From Buddleja alternifolia (taxonomy: Eukaryota; Streptophyta; Magnoliopsida; Lamiales; Scrophulariaceae), in assembly GCA_019426215.1 (NCBI GenBank), contig CM033402.1:3410001-3474000 (forward strand): a stretch of 64,000 nt of DNA. Direction: 5' to 3'. Under the pieces are notes generated by a model. That model was given only the letters and a program-made list of their open reading frames with translations, was not told the DNA's origin and did no database searches. Made by a program: the position numbers and the translations under genes. Of the stretch, positions 1-17,427 are shown in pieces. Position 1 is the stretch's first letter. Every line of letters begins with the position of its first letter.

Positions 1-2373
1 TATATTACATACATACACACACAACTCTGCATTTGTGTATGTTTATACCAAATGATAAAAAATCCATGCATCCATATAACAATTATTGGAGGGGGTGAAA
101 AAATATGGTAATGTCACCCAGATTCGGGTAGAGGGGAGATTTACATGCGGGATGAGGAGATTTACAAGGAAATTTTGGAGATTTGTTAAGAGTTTTGTAG
201 AGAGAGAAGGAAGAGGATTAAAGTGAATCGAGAGAAAAAGAGGGACAAGAGAGGGTAATTCTATATTGGCCCAAGTTCGATGGTCCGACCGTTCGAGTGT
301 GTGCTTCGTGTCTATCGTTTTCACATAAGTGTGTATAATATACTTTGTTGTGTGAGAGAGATAGATTAGAACCATTAAATTCGGTTTAGCATAAATTTTT
401 TCGACAAGAGAGACAATGCTGACACTTGACAGTAAAGAGAGAAAGAAAAGGAATAACGTATCTGGTCAAATATTTACTCGTTTTTGGTCCCAAAAAATTG
501 TGAACCAAACACATTTTGTCCAGAAATTTGGACCAACAGCCGAAACGTGTCCGAACATACCCTAAGTTTTAACATTTCATTTTCTGTTATTGGATCATAA
601 TATTCTAAAAATTAACACTACAAACCAATTTTACCCAAAAACACTTTTTTCGACTTAACTTTCCCATTCCCTTGTATTAACCACCTATGAATCATTATAT
701 CCATCAATTCATTTTATCTCTCATCAATAATTAAATACACCAACAACTCTTTCTCTTCTCTTTCTTTCTTTATTATTTTAATCACTTAACTATTATCAAA
801 ATAAGTAACTCAATTATTTTATACATCATACATCGACTTATCATTTTTTATTTGACATATTTTACAATTTTCAACCAATTTTTGAAAATATATATCTTGA
901 TACAATATTATCATTTTCACACGAACGTCCATAATATACATTCTAAGGAATTTCAGAATTTTAACTCAAAAACATAAATAACGCTTTAATGTCTACGATA
1001 TATATGACATTGTTACGCAGTATATATAATAAAATGAATGAGTTTAATGTTAATGCATGACACTTATTTCGAATTCTCTCATACTACTTAATTTTCTTAA
1101 ACATGAGATTATATTCAACCAAAAATGAGAAAAAAATCTTATTGAGGAAATACACACAGAATTTATTTCGAGGTAAATATCAGTTAACAACTTGAGCTTT
1201 TTAACTTTGAATTTGCTAAAATTAGAAAGTCCAATATAAAAATGGAGTCATTTGGGGTTTTATTCTGTCATGTAGTACTGTAATTTTATTTATATCTTTT
1301 CATTACTTATAGGTATCTTTGGAAAACTCTAGACGTTAGTAAATATCTATCAAAATGTGGAGAATACTTGTATACACTTGGTGTGAAACCCAGAGTTGCA
1401 TGTACCAAAACGTAATAAAAATAATTAAAAAAATGTATATTCAATATAAAAATAAGTCAAATATTTTTTATTATTTTTTGTTGTGTTTTGTTGCGTGCAT
1501 TTTGGGTCCATAGTCCAAATCGAATGTATACAAGAATTTTCTCTCAAATGCAGCGAACCCAAAATCAGTTATTTGATTGTCTCATAACTCGACAGAAATT
1601 AATTATAGTTTGGCAAAACCGAATCAATTGAATGTAGGCATGAGTTTGTCTAAATACTGAAAGTCATCAATAAATAGGATATTAAATGAAGAAAAAACCC
1701 TTTCCCCACTACAAATCCTCCCTACCTAATATTATTCGTCAAACCTCATTTCGTGTAAAATGTTATTTTTATCATTTTATGATCAAAGTTTTGGAAAAAC
1801 CAAGAAAAAGGTAATTCACATTTCGTTACGAGTGCTACAAATAGCTTATATATATGGCATTTTGGCATTAAATTTAACTTTTATAAAAAAAAATTAAAAG
1901 TGAAATGAAATTCGTAGTGTTTAATTAAAACGAGAATAAATTAATTGCTGGAAGCAATATTTATTTCGCTTGAGATATATAATTCAACTTAATTTGGGTT
2001 ACTAGTATCATTTCCTTTCTTTAGTGGATGAGTCTTGGGTTTGCTTACTTTAATTGTGGCTACTCTCCAAGAAAAAACATAAAAAAGAAAAGAAAAATAT
2101 ATGGTCAATTTCCTCCACTTTTCAAAATTCTTTGTCCTTCATCATTGTATGATGAATATTCCATCAAACGTTGATGGTATTATTGACCAAAAAATACAAT
2201 ATTTAATAATATCAATCTAGTTTTTTTTTTTTAATTATATCTTATCTCATATTTGTTCCTTCTCTCTATCATATTCTTCATTATAAATTCAAGTATTAAA
2301 AAGAATTATAATATTGTAATAATTTAAAAACAAAACTTTCACTCAATATAAATGAACTATATATAGAATATAG
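1..2373. other. AT-rich intergenic region without a supported gene
   Basis: No coding region with recognisable homology or codon structure was seen on either strand. About positions 821-880 are the reverse complement of part of the MITE in thiolase intron 1 (about 4030-4095), so at least the 560-900 part is likely a copy of that mobile element family. The rest is AT-rich with homopolymer runs. Promoter elements could be hidden here but cannot be supported from sequence alone. Confidence 0.6.
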
Positions 2374-2383
2374 AAAGTGATAT

Positions 2384-2509
2384 GTCAATGAGGCCTAGCC
2401 TAATTGGTTAAGATTGATACTCCATAACTAAGAGGTTGTGGGTTCGATTTTCTTGTGATAAATATTCTCTTGCAATTGATGTAATACATGATGTAATCGT
2501 TTCTTTAAA

Positions 2510-2535
<26 letters not shown>
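2384..2535 (+). mobile_element. tRNA-derived SINE (copy A)
   Basis: The unit has a perfect RNA polymerase III A box (TAGCCTAATTGG, 2396-2407) and a B-box-like GGTTCGATTT (2441-2450) at tRNA-like spacing. Its 3' end runs into a TA microsatellite. It is flanked by a 10-bp direct repeat AAAGTGATAT (2374-2383 and 2536-2545), as expected for a target-site duplication made by LINE machinery. Head, promoter boxes and target duplication together support a SINE; the family name is unknown. Confidence 0.8.
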
Positions 2536-2540
<5 letters not shown>

Positions 2541-2545
2541 GATAT

Positions 2546-3338
2546 AGGTATAAAAGGTTGAATGACGAAATTACCCCCACAATTTTAAGTATATTGCCAA
2601 TACATTCCAAGATCTGCAATCTTTTGCTCGGGTTCCCTTGACCCGACCCTATTCAACCGGACTAACCCGAATACTCAGACGTAGATGAACAACATGTGAC
2701 ATATTGTGATCATGCTGCGTGTTGACCCTTCGAGCAACATGATCGACTTTTTAAATACTCCACTTTACAATTATTTTAGGTATGTCATTAATTGCTCCAG
2801 TTACAAATTTACCATCCTCGACCCAAAACACATCGGAAGGTTCATGCTGAGATCGACCCAACATGGCCTTAACGAAGTTCCTCTGATATCAGGTAGTTCC
2901 CATTTACGAGCCTCGGAATCGTGCCCGAACCTTGCTCCACCGAAGAAGGTCAACTAATATATTTTGGGAGTTCTTTTTTCTTTAGTTGGTATAACGTTGA
3001 CTGCCCCCTGTGCAAAACGTGAAACTAGTTTTTTTTATTGGAATTTTCACAGCATTCACTATCACAGTCCACAACATGATACACAAAATCACATTTCTGA
3101 TTCTCGTTTACAAATTCAATTGCAATTTCTAGGTCATATCCCCTCAATTTCGTAGTGTTTTTACTTTCTATGAATTTAAGAAGACTTTCTTCATCTTTTC
3201 CCTTTATATATATATATATATATACATACACACACACATATATATATATATATACAGATCCAAGTTGTATAGTTAGAGAAAGAAAGTTTTGAAGTTGACG
3301 AACTGTTCATCTAGAGCGAGAGAGAGCGTGAAGAATTA
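2546..3338. other. Upstream region and probable promoter of the thiolase gene
   Basis: There is no supported gene here. Two short open frames (about 2706-2957 and 2964-3155) have no recognisable domain and are probably chance. TA/CA microsatellites lie at about 3205-3255, some 90-130 bases before the thiolase start codon, inside the likely promoter or 5' leader. A purine-rich GAGAGAG stretch at about 3315-3328 precedes the ATG. Confidence 0.5.
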
Positions 3339-8836
<5,498 letters not shown>

Positions 8837-9730
8837 CCCTCCTAGTTAGTAGTTACTATAATTGTATTCTGCTTTAATTTGGTGAGAAACCTATAATGTG
8901 AAAAATTAAATAAGAACGGGTGATTCTTTTCATGTTCGGAAATGCATTAATTAATTATTACTGAATAAGAGGATTCTGCTCTTCAATGTTCTACATGTTT
9001 AGTTGGATTACAGTCTTGCACTAAACCATTTATACCCTTTTTAAATATGATATAAAGTTCAATGATGAAAGCAAATACATGGAAAACAAATCAAGTTACT
9101 CGACTTAGTTTGAGATTTATTGAAAGTTCGTTAGAACTCAATTCATTAGCATAACAAATCAAATTTGAACACATTTTTTTTTTGGATAAGTTTTGAAACT
9201 CAGTTCGCGCTTTCAGCTTCATTAATAAAAGAAATAATAAAATGTGTGCAAAAGATCAAATTACTCAAAATCAACTTGCATTCAACTTGATTAGCAATCA
9301 AACAAGAACAAAAACAAATTTTGAAACTCGACAATAATTCAAACAACCTGAATATTATTTTTGTTCTTACTCGATTCGTTTAAAGACCTATATACAAGTG
9401 CAAAAGAACAAAAAGATCACAAATTCATGGAGCTAAACTGCTAAAGAACACTGAAAATCACACATGAATTAAATTATTCTTTTCCTTTCCTTTGAAGTAA
9501 ATCACACATCTTCACCAAATCCTAGGATGTCCAACACATGGTTTACTTGGCTCATGCCTGAGTTCTCTGCATCAAAAGTCAATCTGCAGACCATCCACAA
9601 CATTGCTCTCAAACAAACAAATTCAGCAATCAGCAAACAGCCAAGAGCTACCAAAAGTTTCTTCAACTCATATATCAATCCATTTCAAAAAACTAATAAA
9701 TAGAACCACCACATGCTTGTTGGCTGCACC
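8837..9730. other. Intergenic region between convergent genes
   Basis: It contains the 3' untranslated regions of the thiolase gene (left) and of the DUF1644 gene (right). No other gene was seen. Positions about 9100-9370 resemble about 51040-51150 (shared AACTCGACAATAATTCAAA-like text), so this is another dispersed repeat. Confidence 0.55.
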
Positions 9731-10567
9731 CTATTGCTGATTTTCATCCAGCCGCGCACGTGTTAGCCTTCGACGCCTTCTCGGGTTGGAACGAACATTA
9801 TTACCAACTCCACTTACTATATTAAGGTCAATATCATCATTTTCACCAACGTTATCTCTAAAACCTAACATATTTTCCCGACGATGTCTTTGCAACGCTC
9901 TTGACCTGCCACCTGTCCTTCCCGAGCCATGGTCTATTGAACCAATCATCTGAAACATGAAAAAGGCGCTTAGCCTATCTCCACTTTCAATCACATAGTC
10001 ACCAACTACCGTTGCACCGGGCATGGCTGTCTGAACAGCGCTGACAGTATCATCGTACTCTCTCTGACCTTCTAGAAGATTCCAAGCTCTCTGTCTAGAC
10101 GGGTCCACATAGGCCGGGTGCACCGTCGGATGAACCCTTCTAGCATGTTTACGTAGCTCCCTGTAGTTACCAACAAATGAACATGATTCACGAGAACAGC
10201 TTCGAGACTTCATATTTAGGTACTTTCTAGAATCTTCTTGAATCTTCCAGCCCAAGACATTCCCACGGCATAAAGGGCATCTCAGTTTCGATCCTTCTTC
10301 TGAGTTCTCCATATTTGTATCCAAATTCCCACTAGAAGTGTTAACTGAATTTTCTTGTTTGAGTTTTTTAAAACGGTCCAAGCAATTCGAATGTCTATAA
10401 CTAGTATCACATATGTATGATCGACAACCCTTGTAATGTGAACTGCAAATGAGAAGAACAGCATTGTGGGGGTGGTCCATGCATACGGAACATGAAGCTT
10501 CGTCCCATTCTTTGTATAGTGCAGACAAATCTGCATCATTTGATGTGCTTCGTTTCTTACTAGCCAT
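9731..10567 (-). CDS. DUF1644 zinc-finger-like protein
   Basis: Single-exon frame of 278 residues starting MASKKRS and ending at a TGA. The plant-specific DUF1644 region is evident: a CSVC pair (Cys26, Cys29) followed by DHPHNAVLL, then a Cys/His-rich block (CSSHYKGC, YICDTSYRHSNC), a second CPLCRG motif near residue 97, and the conserved HARRVHPTVHP and DPSRQRAW segments. The Cys/His spacing suggests metal binding, but the molecular function is not established; rice members have been linked to salt and drought response. The C terminus is basic (NPRRRRRL) and may act in nuclear localisation. A GTGAGT donor on the minus strand near 10756 and an acceptor just before the ATG suggest a 5' untranslated intron. 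Confidence 0.92.
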   Translation of the reverse strand: MASKKRSTSNDADLSALYKEWDEASCSVCMDHPHNAVLLICSSHYKGCRSYICDTSYRHSNCLDRFKKLKQENSVNTSSGNLDTNMENSEEGSKLRCPLCRGNVLGWKIQEDSRKYLNMKSRSCSRESCSFVGNYRELRKHARRVHPTVHPAYVDPSRQRAWNLLEGQREYDDTVSAVQTAMPGATVVGDYVIESGDRLSAFFMFQMIGSIDHGSGRTGGRSRALQRHRRENMLGFRDNVGENDDIDLNIVSGVGNNVRSNPRRRRRLTRARLDENQQ

Positions 10568-11660
10568 CTATGTGCACTGTGATACGTTACTAATATTGAA
10601 TTCATTAGCGTACGAGTTTTAATGCAACAGATAATGCAAGAAAATGAACTACACAGAAGTTCAGTATATAAATTGCCAATCACAATGTTATAACAGTAAT
10701 AATAACGCATTCCATATAAACACAATGATATACTATGCATTCAATTTTACTCACCGCTAAGAGTTACTGAGATTTCCACTTTTACGTCCGCTTCAGAATC
10801 TTATAACACGGAATCTGAATCTTATAACGTTCGTGTTTAGCAAATGAAAAATGCAGTATCCTTAGTTGAATTTATAGCATATCTGATGGCAACCCTTCAC
10901 GTGCATTTCATAACAACAAATTCAGATATGCAGAGTCCTAAAGATCTTGGAGTTATAAGGCTTCATATAAAGAATTATTGACTATTTCTTGAGCCACAAT
11001 CAACAATGAGTCTCACAACCTGCAGTTGTATTGTGGATCAGAACATGGTCATTTGCATAAACATCCGGCGTTATAATCAAACAGTATACGTGCAGTACTG
11101 AAACATCAACTCAATTTCATGCAATTTCAATGATATATGTAAAACACATGATCACATTTGCTTCGCTCATAGAATCAGAAAATCATCTCAACATTACAAA
11201 TACAATAATCCACGATTCCCTTGCCCCTTACAAGTCTACCAAATATACACAAGCCAAATCAAATCAGATCTTCTAAAATGTTGAAATCTAATCAATAAAA
11301 AGTTATTATGGCCAGTGATCGCAAGAGTTTTGCATCATTTTGGAAAATTTCCCATTCCGAAACACCCCCTTCTAAAAATCGAAGAACCAAACAAATCTCT
11401 TATAACAATAATATAGCCCCAACCATAATCCTCGCCTTAAAAGTTAAAACCTAATTAGCAGTAAAGAATCAGAAAAATCCTTGAATTATCTGTACATTAA
11501 ACTACACAACATCTGCACACACACACACACACACACATATATATGTACGATATTACAAAGATCAGCAACAATTCGACCCAAAAAACATCAAACTAAGGTG
11601 AAATTAATTAATAACATGAATTATTTGTACATTAGTTAATAAACAAAACTACACATCTAT

Positions 11661-11701
<41 letters not shown>

Positions 11702-12700
11702 GAAAGATATTACAAAGATCAGCAACAATCCGAAGCAAAAAACATCAAATTAAGGTGAAATTAATTAAAAACACAAGGTCCAAAAGGAAATATAACATGA
11801 AATTGATGGTGCAGAATTACAGTTCGAGAAATTCATAGATGATCTGGATGGAGTTATCCTTTTGATTGATCGTTTATGCAATTTTCGTTCAACGAGATAG
11901 CGTCCGATGCAGGTTGAAGATATGGCGAAATGGTTGCGTAAGAGATTTATTATAAATACTCGAAGAATTCAAAACAACTTTACCCTTGGACCGTCAATAA
12001 TTATATATAACTCGATAAACTCGGTTAATAATTATAATCCTGAACCATAAAATTTTTATCTATCTACATAAAAGAGGAGAAGGAGAGAGATACAACTTAT
12101 GACAATGTAGATTCGAATTCAAAACTTCTTATATAAATTTGGAGGTAGATGTCACTATACCAACAATTGTTGATCTTGGGTCCATCATACATTTATTTGA
12201 CTATTAAATAAATGAGGATAAAATACAATTTAGATCCCTTGAACTATATTACTTTGTCGTATTTAGGTACTTAATTATCAAACATCACAAAATGATCACT
12301 CTTAAATCATGTCATTGCAAGTCATATAAAGTCAAGTTGAGGGACCACTTTATTTAATACAAATCCTCTATTACAAATATTATTGTATTGTTTTATATAT
12401 ATGACAAGTGTACAAAATTCAAATCACTTATATATTTAAAGAAAAAATAGATACACTTGTCATGTATAAAAACAAATACAATAAAAAATACAACACCATT
12501 TTACAATAGAAGACCTTGTGTGCAATTTGTTTCGTTGGAAATTTTAGGAACATAAATGCAACTAAAATACGGTGTCATGCAGCCATAAACTTAGGCCCAG
12601 TGATTTGGGCCCTTTGAGCAGCCCAAGTCTGCACAGAATTGGAATCCAGTACCCGAAAGGCCAGAGCAATGAAGAATGGGCATCTGAGGCGGGCTAATCT
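10568..12700. other. Leader and upstream region of the DUF1644 gene
   Basis: No second gene is supported. The region probably holds the 5' untranslated exon(s) and promoter of the minus-strand DUF1644 gene. A tandem duplication lies at 11483-11768. The remainder is AT-rich, with dispersed-repeat character from about 12000 onward. Confidence 0.5.
11483..11768. repeat. Two-copy tandem duplication (about 135 bp) with CA/TA tracts
   Basis: Copy 1 (11483-11617) and copy 2 (11618-11768) share GAATTATYTGTACATTA, a CA tract that turns into TA, then GATATTACAAAGATCAGCAACA and AAGGTGAAATTAATTAA. Copy 2 has longer microsatellite tracts. It sits about 0.9-1.2 kb upstream of the DUF1644 start codon. Confidence 0.85.
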
Positions 12701-12733
12701 ATTTGTTTAAAACTTTTATAGGGAAATTCTAGT

Positions 12734-13590
12734 TTGGACCTGACATGGCCAAATCTTAATGTTAGGGAGGATGCGATACATATTCTTCGGGATTGTTCCT
12801 TATCTAAAAAAGTTTGGGAGTTTGTGGTTTTACCGTCAAAATACCGTGATTTTGTTTCAAGACCGGTTGAGAGGTGGATGCATATGGGACTTCATGAACA
12901 AACGAGCAACACTCTCATTCCTGAGTTGGATTGAAAATATGTGTTTCTAGCAACTGTATGGAATCTTTGGATTTGTAGAAACAAATTTGTCTTCTCAAAA
13001 AAGGAGACAAGCTTTTCTGAACTTTTGTTTGAGATAAAGAGACTTAGTGTGAAGCTCGCCATGGCATTTCCGCCTTAAGTAATATGTGAACCAGGTGCTC
13101 GGGATAATCTGCGATGGGAGAAACCTCCTCGGGATTTTGGAAACTTAACACGGATGGAAGCTACATGGAATCTATGGATCGGCCTGATCCGGGATGACAT
13201 GGGACAGTGGATCACTGGTTTTTCTCGGAATATTGGAAAATGATCCATTACGGAAGCCAAACTTTTGGCGTTAAGGGAAGGGCTTCAAATTGCATGGAAC
13301 TATAGACCATCGGGGATTGTTGCAGAAGTTGATTCTGAAGTGGTATGGAAATTGGTCACCAAAGTGAACATTGAAGATCACCATTTGGGCTGCATCATCA
13401 TGGACTGCAGAAAATTAATTCAGAAACCTTGGGACTCTTCTCTGGTCCATGTCCTTAGGGAGAGAAACCGATGTGCGGATACGTTGGCGAAGCTTGGTCA
13501 AGACCCGAACATGGTGGGTCATATTTGGGTCACGGCTCTAGATGAAGTAGCGAATTTAGTTATTAAGGAGATGAACCTCCAATTGTAATG
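12734..13590 (+). pseudogene. Remnant of an L1-type LINE: zf-RVT and RNase H end
   Basis: The first part encodes a fragment like the zinc-binding region after plant LINE reverse transcriptase (EDAIHILRDCSLSKKVWEFV). From about 13105 a frame with WKLNTDGSY, then GQWITGFSRNIG, then ALREGLQIAW and a 107-residue tail (13265-13588) with EVDSEVVWKL and RCADTLAKLGQ matches the RNase H-like (RVT_3) domain of non-LTR elements. The frames are broken by stops and shifts, e.g. after DRPDPG and before the ALREGL segment. There is no reverse transcriptase core here, so this is a 5'-truncated, dead copy. Confidence 0.8.
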
Positions 13591-13599
13591 AATGGGTAC

Positions 13600-14673
13600 T
13601 TGTTTATTCACCAAAAAGAAAAATGAGTAACCAATCACATGGTACGTTTGATCTACTATCTCGTAAATTACACTTTAGTTCAATCAGAACGAGTTTGTGT
13701 TAGATTTTTCCTGAAAAAGAGTTGAGACTTCTACACCCAAGAATTTATGTGGAAAGGAAAAATGAGGAAAAGGTGAAAATGGAAATATTTATTAAAGATG
13801 TCATTAGTTATACTCTATTATGTATCGGTGAAATTGAGGCCCCAAGTCTTGATTTTACTCTCACCCGTATATGGATTTATATGTATCACGTAATCAATTT
13901 ATTCAAAAATTTAATATTGTATATGATGCTACAATTAGCGGATACCCACCGGGTACGTTGGTGTGTGAGGAATCTCATTATTTCATTGTTTCAACTATAT
14001 TAACCTATTTCAATATTTTGGAAAACTTTGCCTACAAATGCGGGAAAATAAGGCAAATACCACCCAATAGACAATATCGGATGTAGCATCAGACATATTA
14101 CAGTTTGAGTCGCACAATCACAATATTTCATATGATGAGTTTTATACCAAGATTTCAAATCGAGGCTTTTACGCTTTGTTTGGTTCAGAGAAATTGCTAG
14201 GAAAAAGAAAAGAAAACACAAAAAAATCATTTCCCTTCTTGTGTTATACATAGGGCAATGCATGGTTTATCCTATATAACACTCGGTGACATATATTAAG
14301 TAGTTGGGTATGATAAGTGTCCTTAATTTTATATACATATTCATTGACTACAAAATAATGAAATGTGTGTAGTACATTCTGAAACTCATAATATATATAT
14401 ATATATCCACCAAATATAACATTAACCAGAGTAAATGAATAACATGGTGAGATCATATTATGCTACTCTAGAACCATCCACATTGCTATCACCTACTTAG
14501 AAGAATAGGTATCAACTAACATTTGTGTGCTTGAGTGTGATGCTATGCACAAGAAACCACAAGCATATATAATTAGATATCATTAATTTCATGTGTATGT
14601 GTGATAGTGTGCATTTCTCTAAATAGAGATGGTAAGAGGAAGAACGTGGATATCAATTCATCCACCAAGAACC

Positions 14674-14706
<33 letters not shown>

Positions 14707-16090
14707 GGTCTCACATATTAAATACCCAATATACTAAATTAGTTACAAACGCATTTAATTTAATTCCATCTTTTATTCCCCTTGTTTTCAATTCATACAA
14801 ATTCTTGTACAAATAAATCTTTAAATGCATGTGAGAAGGACTTGATTGTTGGAAAATCGTCAATGGGACAGCTATAATTCTTAGTATTCTTGTAATGTTC
14901 CTTTCTAGAAGAACTGGGAGGCCATGGTTAAGCTAGCAACTTGATCCCTCGAAATAAAGCCCCGAGAATGAAAGGATTTTGAAGAAATTGTCATTTTTAA
15001 GAGTATTTGAGATTCGAAGTGATAAATATAACTATTAATATGGTGGGATTCATATAATGTCCACTGATATTCACAAATTGTCGTGATTATATCGAAAACC
15101 GCTCAAAATTTTGACACATGAAAGTGAATCTAAATTTGATAATTCATTGATACTTCTATTTTTAGGCATTCAATAATTATTTTAGATTAGCATATCCGGA
15201 CCTACGTCTACATGAGTTTCTTGGAAGGAAGGTAGTACCATGAATTTTATTTATTTCTATTTTGTATTGCTTATATTTGAAGTAGGAATACGTATAGTAC
15301 CCATGTGATCCTGGTCTATATTGCTTGGGTCGCTTCGGGTGGCTGGATCAGGCATAACCTCGGGCTCCTAATTTCAACGGGTCCATATTGAAGTTCCAAA
15401 CGCATTAAACTTGTAGGATATGACACCCAACTATGATCTCAAGTCAATAAATATTCGATGAAGTTGAATACACGTAAACTGTAAAATGTGAGAATGAAAC
15501 TAGAATGCATACCTATGTATGCCAGGGACGGAGCTAGGGGGGCCTGGAGGGTGTGCTTGCCCCCCCTCAATTTTGAAAAATTATATTTTTTACTTTACAA
15601 AATTTTTGATATTTGAATTTCTCCTTCCTCAAAATTGAAAAATATCACGCTTTCTTCCTTTTCTTTGAGTTCGCCCCTCCCAAACCCAAAATCCTGACTA
15701 TAACGAAAGAGATATAAGAGTATAAAGTATGTCAAAAGTTGTAATTGAATCTAGTTCTTTATTATATTTTTCCAGTTAAATATACCGTACCGTACCGCGG
15801 GGGCAAACCCCCCGCACCCCCTTGAATCCTTCGTCTATTTAGCAAAAAAAAGCATTTAGCTATATCACAATAATCTCGCCCCCTCAATAAAATTTCTGAC
15901 TCCTATTTATAGATTTTGGGAGTTGAATAGACTGAACCTGGCTTAAACACATGGCGCGATCTCTGAGACTCTACACACGTATCCAACATCAATGGTTGAA
16001 TGGTGGGTCAATGTCGGGACGGACCTAATACAAAACAAGCTGACCCATCTTCATGGGTAATTATGAAGTATTGTGGGTGTATCTTGGGCA
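13600..16090. other. Intergenic, repeat-rich AT-rich DNA
   Basis: No gene is supported. Short frames (e.g. 13722-14003, 14601-14816) lack family resemblance and several consist of TA-repeat translation. A probable repetitive element is annotated separately at 15523-15910. Confidence 0.5.
15523..15910. mobile_element. Probable non-autonomous transposon with GGGACGGAGC end
   Basis: The left edge reads AGGGACGGAGCTAGGGGGG and the right edge, in reverse complement, GGAGTCAGAAATTTTATTGAGGGGG. Such GGGGCGGAGCCAG-like edges are common in plant repeats. The interior is C-rich and A/T-rich without coding. No target duplication was identified, so the boundaries are approximate. Confidence 0.4.
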
Positions 16091-16094
16091 ATAC

Positions 16095-16228
16095 TATGGT
16101 GGATCGAGATCATTGGTCCTGGTCCACAAATCACTATTAGATCCCCCACTAGAAGGGGACAATTACTAAATTACCCCCGATCCAATGGTGATTTGTGGAT
16201 CGGGACCAATGGTCTCGGTCCACCATAG
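16095..16228. mobile_element. MITE with about 40-bp terminal inverted repeats
   Basis: The left end (TATGGTGGATCGAGATCATT...) and the right end are near-perfect inverted copies of about 40 bases (TATGGTGG at one end, CCACCATA at the other, with ATTGGTCC / GGACCAAT inside). A related element occurs at 37085-37252. The right end is included in the neighbouring 237-bp tandem duplication, so the MITE was there before that duplication. Confidence 0.8.
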
Positions 16229-16661
16229 AATTTCACGTGTATCTTAGTAAAGGAACAAGTATCGAGTATTTACCCATATCATCGTGTATAGTGCATGTTT
16301 AGAAAGTCCAATTGAACTATATGAATTAATGAATAGGGTTTGTTGATAGATAACGTGCAGATGAAATATTTGTTAATGTATCGGAACAATCACAATTATA
16401 TATGTTATAAAATTACAAAAAATGGTGATTATTTGTGGATCGGGACCAATGGTCTCGGTCCACCATAAAATTTCACGTGTATCTTAGTAAAGGAACAAGT
16501 ATCGGGTATTTACCCATATCATCGTGTATAGTGCATGTTTAGAAAGTCCAATTGAACTATATGAATTAATCAATAGGATTTGTTAATAGATAACGTGAAG
16601 ATCAAATATTTGTTAGTGTATCGTTACAATCACAATTATATATGTAATAAAATTATAAAAG
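16184..16661. repeat. Tandem duplication of a 237-bp unit carrying one MITE end
   Basis: Copy 1 (16184-16420) and copy 2 (16421-about 16661) both begin AATGGTGATT and read through the MITE's right end (GGTCTCGGTCCACCATA) into ACGTGTATCTTAGTAAAGGA and AGTGCATGTTTAGAAAGTCC. They differ by roughly a dozen substitutions and small indels, so the event is not very recent. Confidence 0.9.
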
Positions 16662-16805
16662 ATCCATTATATATATAATGGTGATTGGTGATTGTGTCTG
16701 GACTTATCTCCTAAACTTTCTACCAATGGGTCAGAATTTTACCTTATTGCAACATTTTGTTGTCTACCCATGATTGCACATGTTTATAGTAATTATCCAC
16801 TTACC

Positions 16806-16837
<32 letters not shown>

Positions 16838-17427
16838 GTCCAACATGTATATATGTAAGCGGTGACGTCATCTCATTCTGAAGAAAATAATATTTATTTA
16901 ACCTAAAAAATATAAAATTGGAGTAAAAACTCCCAAACATGAATTACAAAAATTTTAAAACTAGAATAAATCTTGTAAGGAACAAAACCCCCAAGAAAAT
17001 TGCCAAAGCACTAAGGACCACTTCAATTACTCCAACACCACATCCCTACACTTGTATGGTAAATTAAAGTGCCAACAAGGCTAAAACTCCATTATCTATA
17101 ATTATAAGTCCAATTTCTTAATAATGATTAATAAATATTAAAAATATGTTTAATACAGCCCATATGATCACCTTATAAAAACAAAATCATTTGCCCTTAG
17201 ATTCACAAGCTTTTTATAATATTCACTTCAAAATTCTCTCATTTTCTTCATCTGCAAATAGCCAAAAACTTTTTACAAGAAATAGCCAAAAAGGATTAAT
17301 TTTCTTTGGAATATAAAGACAGCACAAATAAATTTCTTGTGTGTTGTCCATTTTGACCAAAAATATTTGTCACACAAATATATTCTCTTTACTATAGTCA
17401 ATTAAAATATATCAAGTGTAACATGCA
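16662..17427. other. Upstream region of the WITTDSEFVVLEL gene
   Basis: AT-rich, with a poly-A/TA tract at about 16806-16840 and no supported coding region. It probably contains the promoter and 5' leader of the plus-strand gene starting near 17428. Confidence 0.45.

Noticed and set aside
2706..2957. 83-residue plus-strand frame upstream of the thiolase gene
   Set aside because: No recognisable domain and no upstream or downstream exon that extends it; it could equally be chance or an old repeat.
10282..10740. 152-residue minus-strand frame overlapping the DUF1644 gene
   Set aside because: It overlaps the conserved DUF1644 coding sequence in another frame and has no family features.
13722..14086. 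Two overlapping frames after the LINE remnant
   Set aside because: AT-rich chance frames without family resemblance, in conflicting frames.
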